In this document: positions 7,570 to 13,216 of the stretch, piece after piece
Numbering within the stretch: position 1 is the first letter of the stretch
How the letters are laid out: each line of letters opens with the position of its first letter
Assembly: GCA_007119835.1 (NCBI GenBank)
Contig: SKOX01000209.1
Location: 1-13,216, forward strand
DNA from: Paracoccaceae bacterium
Lineage (GTDB): Bacteria > Pseudomonadota > Alphaproteobacteria > Rhodobacterales > Rhodobacteraceae
Length of the DNA: 13,216 nucleotides
Reading direction: 5' to 3'
Program-made: the position numbers and the translations under genes
Notes under the pieces: model-generated
Seen by the model: the letters and a program-made list of their open reading frames with translations, nothing else
Told to the model about the DNA's origin: nothing
Databases searched by the model: none

Positions 7570-8261
7570 CGGGCCGCCTGCTCTACCGGGCGCGCGGTCC
7601 CGTCACGCTGGTCGGCGGCGGGCCGGTGGACGCGGCGGTGCTCGAGGCGGCGCTGGCGCTCGCGCCGGAAGCGGTGGCGGCGGACGGCGGCGGCGACGTC
7701 GTCCTGCCCCCGGGGCGGCGCTTCGGCGCAGTGATCGGCGACATGGATTCGCTCGCAGGCGCCGACCGGCTTCGCGCCGCGGGCGTGCCGGTGCACCATC
7801 TGCCCGAGCAGGAGACCACGGACCTTGAGAAGTGCCTCTACTCGGTGGCGGCGCCGCTCTTCCTCGGCGTGGGTTTTCTCGGCGGGCGTGCCGACCATCA
7901 CCTGGCCGCGATGAACGCGCTGGTGAAGTACGCCCATCGGGCTGTCGTGCTTCTTGGCGCGCAGGACGTCTGCTTCCTCTGCCCGCCGGTACTCGCGCTC
8001 GAGCTGCCGGCGCGCGCCCGGGTCTCGCTCTTCCCGATGGCGCCCGTGCGCGGCGTGCTGTCGGAGGGGCTGCGCTGGTCCGTGGAGGGGCTCGCGATGA
8101 GCCCCTGGGGGCGGACGGGCACCTCGAACGAGGCGCTCGGCGGCCTGGTGCGCGTCGGCTTCGATCACCGCGTGGTGCTGGCCATCCTGCCCATGGGGCT
8201 GCTGCCGGAGGTGGCGGCTCTCCTAGCCTCAGAAGAACCGGGCGCGGCGCGTGCGCCCTAG
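7566..8261 (+). CDS. Thiamine pyrophosphokinase
   Basis: The enzyme transfers pyrophosphate from ATP to thiamine, giving thiamine diphosphate and AMP, the salvage route to the cofactor. The 231-residue protein shows the family signatures: ADGGGD near 39-44, GDMDS at 58-62 (metal and nucleotide site), ETTDLEK at 83-89, GGRADHHLA at 106-114, and the C-terminal thiamine-site TSNEALGG. It starts at GTG 7566, inside the stop of the DUF2842 gene, and is probably co-transcribed with it. No THI-box riboswitch elements were seen upstream. The last ten or so codons run antisense to the end of the convergent DedA gene. The family is variously named thiN, tnr3 or thi80, so no symbol is assigned. Confidence 0.93.
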   Translation: MTGRLLYRARGPVTLVGGGPVDAAVLEAALALAPEAVAADGGGDVVLPPGRRFGAVIGDMDSLAGADRLRAAGVPVHHLPEQETTDLEKCLYSVAAPLFLGVGFLGGRADHHLAAMNALVKYAHRAVVLLGAQDVCFLCPPVLALELPARARVSLFPMAPVRGVLSEGLRWSVEGLAMSPWGRTGTSNEALGGLVRVGFDHRVVLAILPMGLLPEVAALLASEEPGAARAP

Positions 8262-8846
8262 GAGCGCGCGGAGCCGGGGCCGCATCACCCAGAGCGCCAC
8301 GGCGGCAACGGTGGCGAGCGCGAGCACGCGCGCGAGGGTGCCGCTCACCTCGGCGACGGTGGCGAGGCTGTGGCTGAAGGCGTAGCCAAGCCCGGTGAAG
8401 AGGACGACCCAGATCGCCTTGCCCGCGACGCCTGCGATCGTGAAGTGTGCCCAGGGCATGCCGAGCATGCCGCTCGCCACGTTCACCGGCGGCCCGAGAG
8501 GGCTCACGAGCCAGCGACTGAGAAAGACGCCGAGCACGCCCCAGCGCCCGATGAGTTCGCGCGCGCGGATCACCGCATCGCCCGCACGGGAGCGGCCCTG
8601 CAGCCGCTCGGCCCAGCCGCTGCCGCCGACGCCGGCCCAGTAGCCGGCCTGATCGCCGACGATCGCCCCGACGAAACCGACCGCGAGCACCGGTCCGAGT
8701 GCGAGGTCCCCGCTCGCGACGAAGGCGCCCGCAACGACGAGCGCCACCGTCGCCGGCGCCGGCACGCCGAAGCAGCCGATCGCCACCGCCAGGAAGACGA
8801 CGACGATGCCGTAGAGGGAAACAAGCTCCAGAAAGGTTTCAATCAC
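8229..8846 (-). CDS. DedA (VTT domain) family membrane protein
   Basis: The 205-residue hydrophobic protein has the DedA layout. A re-entrant first part has CFGVPAPATVALVVAGAF at about 25-42, then a helix with GDQAGYWAG near 64-72, the family's Arg-containing FLSRWL with PLGPP at 108-120, and NVASGMLGMPWAHF at 122-135. Two further helices near 137-158 and 168-187 precede a basic C-terminus. DedA proteins affect envelope integrity and membrane potential, and some flip undecaprenyl phosphate or phospholipids; the substrate here is unknown. GTG 8846 gives the family's usual start, MIETFLELVSLYG; a TTG at 8906 would add 20 unlikely residues and has no ribosome-binding site. It lies 81 bp after sdaA on the same strand. 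Confidence 0.9.
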   Translation of the reverse strand: MIETFLELVSLYGIVVVFLAVAIGCFGVPAPATVALVVAGAFVASGDLALGPVLAVGFVGAIVGDQAGYWAGVGGSGWAERLQGRSRAGDAVIRARELIGRWGVLGVFLSRWLVSPLGPPVNVASGMLGMPWAHFTIAGVAGKAIWVVLFTGLGYAFSHSLATVAEVSGTLARVLALATVAAVALWVMRPRLRALLGRTRRARFF

Positions 8847-8927
8847 GTGGCGGGATCCCGCTGGTCCATTGCAACTCAAGTATGGGGTCGCGTCCGGCGC
8901 AGACAACCAGGAGCGGGAAGGCGGCGC

Positions 8928-10322
8928 TCAGCAGGCCGGCACGTTGACCGCAAGGCCGCCCTGGCTCGTCTCCTTGTACCTCTCGTTCATGTCCCGCCCG
9001 GTCTGGCGCATGGTCTCGATGCAGGCGTCGAGCGAGACGAGGTGGCTGCCGTCACCCCGGAGCGCGAGGGAGGCCGCCGCCACCGCCTTGACGGCGCCGA
9101 GGCCGTTGCGCTCGATGCAGGGCACCTGCACGAGGCCGGCCACCGGATCGCAGGTCATGCCGAGATGGTGCTCGAGCGCGATCTCGGCTGCGTTCTCCAC
9201 CTGCTCCGGGGTGCCGCCGAGGACGGCGGCGAGGCCTGCCGCGGCCATCGCGGCGGCGGATCCCACCTCGCCCTGGCAGCCGACCTCGGCCCCCGAGATC
9301 GAGGCGTTGCGCTTGATGAGCCCGCCGATCGCCGCAGCCGTCAGGAGAAAGTCGCCGACGCCAGCGGGGCCGGCGCCGGGAACGTGGTCGAGCCAGTAGC
9401 GGACGACCGCAGGCACGACGCCCGCAGCCCCGTTCGTCGGCGCCGTGACGACCTGGTGGCCGGCGGCGTTCTCCTCGTTGACGGCCATGGCATAGGCCAT
9501 GATCCAGTCGTTGATCGTGTGGGGTCCGGCCGTGTTCGAGCCGCGCTCGGCCTCGAGGCGCTCAATGACCGCGCGGGCGCGGCGGCGGACGCCGAGCCCG
9601 CCCGGCAACGTCGCGGGGGCGGCGGAGAGGCCGCGGTCGATCGTCCCGGCCATCGTCTGCCACAGACGCGCGAGACCCTCGTCGAGCGCCTTGTCGTCCC
9701 GGTGGGCCCGCTCGTTTTCCCGCTGCAGCCCGGCGATGCTGCGGCCGTTCGCCCGGCAGGCTGCCAGCATCTCGACGGCGGTGGCGAAGGGATGCGGGAC
9801 GGCTGGCCCTGCGACGCCGCTGCGCCCGTCGGCAAGTTCGCGCTCGGTCAGCACAAAGCCGCCGCCGATCGAATAGTAGGTCTCGGCGAGGTGGCGCTGG
9901 CCGCGCGCGTCGAGCGCCTCGATGACGAGGCCGTTCGCGTGGCCAGGCAGGGCAGGGCCGTAGTCGAAGACGATGTCGGTCGCGTGATCGAAGGCGAGCG
10001 GCGGCAAGCCCTGCGACTCGATGACGCGGGCCTCGCCGAGGCGGGCGAGCGCCGCTGCGGCGCGGTCGGCCTCGAAGGTGTCGGGCCGGAAGCCGAGCAG
10101 GCCCAGGGTGACGGCGCGATCGGTGGCGTGGCCCTTGCCGGTGAAGCCGAGCGAGCCGTGCAGGCGCACGACGAGCCTTGCGGGCGGCCCGGCTCCGGGC
10201 ACCGGCTCGGCGTCGCCGCGGAGCGCGTCGAGGAACCGCAGGGCGGCAACCATCGGGCCCATCGTGTGTGAGGACGACGGCCCGATGCCGATTTTGAAGA
10301 TGTCGAAGACCGACTGGAACAT
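8928..10322 (-). CDS. sdaA: Iron-sulfur L-serine dehydratase, single-chain
   Basis: This enzyme deaminates L-serine to pyruvate and ammonia with a labile [4Fe-4S] cluster instead of pyridoxal phosphate. The 464-residue chain holds both the N-terminal (beta) domain with GPSSSHT at 14-20 and the C-terminal (alpha) catalytic domain with [11 protein letters not shown] and [11 protein letters not shown]. The three cluster cysteines are Cys349, Cys391 (MTC) and Cys402 (QVPC). The last residue is Cys464; in the Legionella enzyme the C-terminal Cys enters the active site and caps the cluster, and all four positions here are shifted by the same six residues as I recall that numbering. ATG 10322 has AAAGG about seven bases upstream. 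Its neighbours do not point to a serine pathway. It may share a transcript with the DedA gene. Confidence 0.97.
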   Translation of the reverse strand: MFQSVFDIFKIGIGPSSSHTMGPMVAALRFLDALRGDAEPVPGAGPPARLVVRLHGSLGFTGKGHATDRAVTLGLLGFRPDTFEADRAAAALARLGEARVIESQGLPPLAFDHATDIVFDYGPALPGHANGLVIEALDARGQRHLAETYYSIGGGFVLTERELADGRSGVAGPAVPHPFATAVEMLAACRANGRSIAGLQRENERAHRDDKALDEGLARLWQTMAGTIDRGLSAAPATLPGGLGVRRRARAVIERLEAERGSNTAGPHTINDWIMAYAMAVNEENAAGHQVVTAPTNGAAGVVPAVVRYWLDHVPGAGPAGVGDFLLTAAAIGGLIKRNASISGAEVGCQGEVGSAAAMAAAGLAAVLGGTPEQVENAAEIALEHHLGMTCDPVAGLVQVPCIERNGLGAVKAVAAASLALRGDGSHLVSLDACIETMRQTGRDMNERYKETSQGGLAVNVPAC

Positions 10323-10374
10323 ACCCCGCCTTTCTGCTGCGGCCCGCAACTATGGCAGGACGGGCCGGGGGCGG

Positions 10375-10391
10375 AAAGCCGCCACTGCGGC
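10375..10391 (-). terminator. Weak terminator-like hairpin before sdaA
   Basis: Read leftward, GCCGC-AGTG-GCGGC (10391-10378) forms a five-pair GC stem followed by TTT (10377-10375). It lies between the stop of the small membrane-anchored protein gene and the start of sdaA. The stem and T-run are short, so this is tentative. Confidence 0.25.
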
Positions 10392-10420
10392 AGGGCTGCC
10401 ACCGGGAAGGCGGGCGCCGG

Positions 10421-10735
10421 TCAGGGGCCGACGTCGCCCGAGGTCAGCGGGCGCTCGGCCTGCGGGCGCTCCTTGCCGGGTCCCGAGCCGTTCTTGGCCG
10501 CGGGTTTGTAGGATTTTCCGCCCTTCGGCTCGGCCACCTCGCTCAGGGTTGCCTGGTCCTCGGTCTTGCGGCCGGGAGAGGGCGCTCCCTTGGTGCGCGT
10601 CTCGCCGCCAGTCATCGCGAGCGCGGCTGCCGTGCTGTCGATGTTGCCGCGGGCGGCCTGCTGGCTCTTGAAGAAGCCAAAGACGCTAAAGGCGATCAGG
10701 AGCCCGAAAATGATGATGGCCAGAACGATTTCCAT
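10421..10735 (-). CDS. Hypothetical membrane-anchored protein with disordered tail
   Basis: The 104-residue protein begins with one membrane helix, about residues 3-24 (rich in Ile, Leu and Phe, ending GFFKSQ), with only one acidic residue before it. The rest, residues 25-104, is Gly-, Lys-, Pro-, Ser- and Thr-rich and looks disordered, with a basic and proline-rich end. I do not recognise the family. The gene call is supported by a very strong ribosome-binding site, AAGAGGAGG (10749-10741 on the minus strand), about five bases from the ATG. It diverges from rpiA with 126 bp between starts. Its topology, with a short anchor and a long soluble tail, would suit a scaffold or adaptor at the membrane, but this is only inference. 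Confidence 0.8.
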   Translation of the reverse strand: MEIVLAIIIFGLLIAFSVFGFFKSQQAARGNIDSTAAALAMTGGETRTKGAPSPGRKTEDQATLSEVAEPKGGKSYKPAAKNGSGPGKERPQAERPLTSGDVGP

Positions 10736-10861
10736 GAACTGCCTCCTCTTGCTATGGCAAGGATGATAGTAGGCAACACTGTCGCGCGGCCATAGGTTCC
10801 GAAGCGGGTTCCGGCGGAGCCCGAGAGCCGGTAGAGGGAGGGGGATCGGCTGGAGGGCGAG

Positions 10862-11650
10862 ATGGCGGATCGGAAGGACGACGTGGAACGGGCGAAGCGG
10901 GCGGCGGCGGAGCGCGCGGTGGCGCTTGTCGCGCCGGGCATGACGGTCGGCCTCGGCACGGGCTCGACCGCGGCGCACTTCGTCGAGCGGCTTGCCGATC
11001 GGGCGGCGGACGAGGCGCTCGACCTCACCTGCGTCGCCACCTCGGAGGCGACGGCGAAGTTGGCTGGCGCGCGGGGGCTGCGGGTCGTTCCGCTCGAGGG
11101 CGCGATGCGCATCGACCTGACCGTGGACGGCGCCGACGAGATCGACGGATCGCTCCGGCTGATCAAGGGCGGCGGGGCGGCGCTGCTGCGCGAAAAGATC
11201 GTCGCGCATGCGAGCGAGCGGATGGTGGTGATCGCCGACGCCGGCAAGCGGGTCGCCGTCCTCGGCGCCTTTCCGCTGCCGGTGGAGGTCGTCCGCTTCG
11301 GCTTCGAGGCGACGCGGGCGGCGGTCAGGCGGCTCCTGATCGACGCGGACGTGGACGGGCGCGAGGTCGCGGTGCGGATGAACGGCGACGCACCGCTCGT
11401 CACCGACGAGGGTCACCATATCCTAGACCTGCATCTCAAGCGCATCGGCGATCCGCTGGCGCTCGCGGCGGCGCTGGTCGCGGTGCCCGGGGTGGTCGAA
11501 CACGGGCTCTTCCTCCGCATGGCCGACTGCGCGATCCTCGGCCGTCCCGACGGCGGCACGGAGGAGATCGCCGCCGCGGGCGAGCCGGGCCTGACCCCCG
11601 AGGAAGCCCGCAGCTGGGCCGAGGAGATGACCCGGAGCATCGAGCAGTGA
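10862..11650 (+). CDS. rpiA: Ribose-5-phosphate isomerase A
   Basis: RpiA interconverts ribose 5-phosphate and ribulose 5-phosphate in the non-oxidative pentose phosphate pathway. Signatures are GTGSTA (32-37, phosphate loop), TSEAT (60-64), DGADE (89-93) and KGGGAALLREK (102-112). The residues equivalent to E. coli Asp81, Asp84, Lys94 and Glu103 are Asp89, Asp92, Lys102 and Glu111, a constant shift of eight. At 262 residues it is longer than the usual 220-230: about 30 residues after the conserved ILGRPDG end form a predicted helix rich in Glu, Ala and Arg. ATG 10862 has GGAGG at 10851-10855. Its stop overlaps the gor start by four bases, so the two are probably translated together. Confidence 0.98.
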   Translation: MADRKDDVERAKRAAAERAVALVAPGMTVGLGTGSTAAHFVERLADRAADEALDLTCVATSEATAKLAGARGLRVVPLEGAMRIDLTVDGADEIDGSLRLIKGGGAALLREKIVAHASERMVVIADAGKRVAVLGAFPLPVEVVRFGFEATRAAVRRLLIDADVDGREVAVRMNGDAPLVTDEGHHILDLHLKRIGDPLALAAALVAVPGVVEHGLFLRMADCAILGRPDGGTEEIAAAGEPGLTPEEARSWAEEMTRSIEQ

Positions 11651-13002
11651 GCGAGGCCTTCGACTACGACCTCTTCGTGATCGGCGGCGGCTCGGGCGGT
11701 GTGCGGGCGGCGCGCGTCGCCGCGGAGGCCGGCGCCCGCGTCGCCCTCGCCGAGGAATACCGCATGGGCGGGACCTGCGTGATCCGCGGCTGCGTGCCCA
11801 AGAAGCTGATGATGTACGCCAGCCAGTTCCGCGACCACTTCGAGAACGCCGCCGGCTACGGCTGGACCGTCGGCGAGACCAGCTTCGACTGGAGCCGCTT
11901 CATCGCCGCGAAGGATGCCGAGATCGCGCGGCTCGAAGGCATCTACCGCGGCGTCCTGACCAGGGCCGGGGTCGAGATGTTCCCCTGCCGCGCCGAGATC
12001 CGCGATCCCCACAGCCTGGAGCTCGCCGGCGGCTACCGGATTAGCGCCAAGCACATCCTGGTGGCGACCGGCGGGCGGCCGTGGAAGCCGCCGCTGCCCG
12101 GCATCGAGCACGCCATCACCTCCGACGACATCTTCCACCTCGAGGAGCAGCCGCGGCGCCTGCTGATCGTCGGCGGCGGCTACGTGGCGTGCGAGTTCGC
12201 CGGCATCATGAACGGCCTCGGCAGCCAGGTGCGGCAGTTCTACCGCGGCGACCAGATCCTGCGCGGCTTCGACGACGAGCTGCGCGACCACGTCGCCGAG
12301 GCGATGCGCGACCGGGGCATCGCGATCGACGTCGGCCGCGACATCGCCGCGATCGAGAAGCACGACGGCGCGCTGAGGGTCGTCGCCGACAACGGCGAGG
12401 TCACCGTGGTCGACGCCGTCCTCATGGCGACGGGGCGGCAGCCGCACACCGACGGCCTCGGGCTCGAGCGGGCGGGCATCGAGCTCGCGCCTTCGGGCGC
12501 CGTGCCGGTCGACCGCTGGTCGCAGACGCCCGTGCCCTCCATCTATGCGGTGGGCGACGTCACCGAGAGGGTTGAGCTCACCCCCGCCGCCATCCGCGAG
12601 GGGCAGGCCTTCGCCCGAACCGTCTTCGGCGGGATCGCCACGCCGGTCGACCACACGCTCGTGCCCTCGGCCGTGTTCACCCAGCCCGAGGCGGCATCGG
12701 TCGGACCGACTGAAGCGGCGGCGCGGGCCGCCGGCGAGGTGCGTGTCTACCGCGCCCGGTTCCGCCCGATGCTTCACATTCTCGCGGGACGGTCGGAAAC
12801 CATGCTGATTAAGTTGATCGTCCGGGCCTCCGATCATACTGTTATTGCATGTCACATCGTCGGTCATGGCGCGGCCGAGATCATCCAGATGGCGGCGATC
12901 GCCGTCGGGATGGGCGCGACCAAGGAGGATTTCGACCGGACGCTGGCGGTACATCCGACGGCGGCGGAAGAACTGGTGACGATGCGGGAGCCGGTGTCGT
13001 AA
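11647..13002 (+). CDS. gor: Glutathione-disulfide reductase
   Basis: Gor reduces glutathione disulfide to glutathione with NADPH through FAD and a redox disulfide, in the cytosol. The 451-residue protein has the FAD loop GGGSGG (13-18), the active disulfide CVIRGC (Cys44 and Cys49), ATGGRP (140-145), the pyridine-nucleotide loop GGGYVA (176-181), AVGD (301-304) and the C-terminal catalytic HPTAAEE (His436, Glu441). Arg200 and Arg206 occupy the NADPH-selective positions (E. coli 198 and 204), and together with the CVIRGCVPKK form this argues for glutathione reductase over lipoamide or mercuric reductase. The GTG start overlaps rpiA's stop. Pairing with rpiA makes sense because the pentose phosphate pathway supplies NADPH. 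Confidence 0.97.
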   Translation: MSEAFDYDLFVIGGGSGGVRAARVAAEAGARVALAEEYRMGGTCVIRGCVPKKLMMYASQFRDHFENAAGYGWTVGETSFDWSRFIAAKDAEIARLEGIYRGVLTRAGVEMFPCRAEIRDPHSLELAGGYRISAKHILVATGGRPWKPPLPGIEHAITSDDIFHLEEQPRRLLIVGGGYVACEFAGIMNGLGSQVRQFYRGDQILRGFDDELRDHVAEAMRDRGIAIDVGRDIAAIEKHDGALRVVADNGEVTVVDAVLMATGRQPHTDGLGLERAGIELAPSGAVPVDRWSQTPVPSIYAVGDVTERVELTPAAIREGQAFARTVFGGIATPVDHTLVPSAVFTQPEAASVGPTEAAARAAGEVRVYRARFRPMLHILAGRSETMLIKLIVRASDHTVIACHIVGHGAAEIIQMAAIAVGMGATKEDFDRTLAVHPTAAEELVTMREPVS

Positions 13003-13136
13003 GAGGCGGCGCGAGAAACGCCCCTCGCGGATCCGGCAAATATGCGTGATCCTGTCGCGCGGGTGTAGAAGTCGAAGATGGGCGACGTACGTCTCCCTCT
13101 GACGAGGAAGAGCTTAAGCGAGGAGTTTCAAGGCTC

Positions 13137-13216
13137 ATGCCATACTCGAACAACGGCGGGCCCTGGGGAGGCGGCGGCAACAAGGGCGGCGCACGCGGCC
13201 CCTGGGCCGGCGGCGA
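13137..13216 (+). CDS. hflK: HflK, N-terminal fragment
   Basis: The first 26 codons are visible before the window ends. They encode the Gly-, Asn-, Pro- and Trp-rich lead (MPYSNNGGPWGGGGNKGG) typical of alphaproteobacterial HflK before its membrane helix and SPFH/band 7 domain. HflK with HflC forms the large periplasmic-side cage that modulates the FtsH protease. AAGG at 13130-13133 and GAGGAG at 13120-13125 are possible ribosome-binding sites. The gene lies 134 bp after gor in the same direction, an order familiar from alphaproteobacteria. The Trp-Gly repeats and the order carry the call, because the conserved domain itself is not visible. Confidence 0.85.
   Translation, partial: MPYSNNGGPWGGGGNKGGARGPWAGG

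Noticed and set aside
10748..10795. Promoter elements between the hypothetical protein and rpiA
   Set aside because: TTGCCT and TACTAT/TATCAT-like hexamers occur, but none has a proper partner at 16-18 bp, and one candidate -10 would overlap the ribosome-binding site.
13010..13029. Hairpin CGCGAG / CTCGCG just after gor
   Set aside because: The stem has six pairs and an eight-base loop, and no T-run follows, so a terminator call is not supported.

Overview
The window is very GC-rich, roughly 70 % by eye, and reads as the chromosome of an alphaproteobacterium, most likely in or near Rhodobacterales. The reasons are the rpiA-gor-hflK order, a DUF2842 gene just after purA, an alphaproteobacterial type of thiamine pyrophosphokinase, and a perfect pair of alphaproteobacterial LexA boxes (GTTC-N7-GTTC). 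The placement rests on recognition of families and gene order, not on a search.

Layout. At 1-131 is the start of a leftward gene with a clear signal peptide; the rest lies outside the window. A rightward terminator-like hairpin (160-189) stands between it and recG (320-2398). 42 bp after recG are two 18-bp inverted arms, each holding a LexA box and together enclosing a -35-like TTGACT. They are followed by a 40-residue single-pass membrane peptide (2524-2646) and a strong terminator (2731-2762). This looks like an autonomous, tightly repressed SOS unit and is the most interesting thing here. Next come a DUF2235 alpha/beta hydrolase (2895-4097) and a convergent cytochrome P450 with an unusual I-helix (4064-5443), whose 3' ends overlap by 34 bp. 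A 30-bp interrupted palindrome upstream of the P450 looks like an operator. purA follows (5615-6907), then a 425-bp stretch without a convincing gene but with stable hairpins.

The second half is mostly housekeeping. DUF2842 and thiamine pyrophosphokinase overlap by four bases (7333-8261). On the opposite strand lie a short membrane-anchored protein of unknown function, an iron-sulfur L-serine dehydratase and a DedA-family membrane protein (10735 down to 8229). The DedA gene meets the thiamine pyrophosphokinase gene tail to tail with a 33-bp overlap. rpiA and gor form a four-base-overlapping pair (10862-13002), and the window ends in the first 26 codons of hflK.

How the genes fit together. 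recG (fork regression) and the LexA-controlled peptide both concern DNA damage, although the boxes lie after recG and cannot control it from its own promoter. rpiA feeds the pentose phosphate pathway, whose NADPH glutathione reductase uses; this may explain the coupling of that pair. purA, the thiamine kinase and the serine dehydratase are ordinary nucleotide, cofactor and amino-acid metabolism. The peptide, the DUF2235 protein and the P450 look like an accessory stretch between conserved genes.
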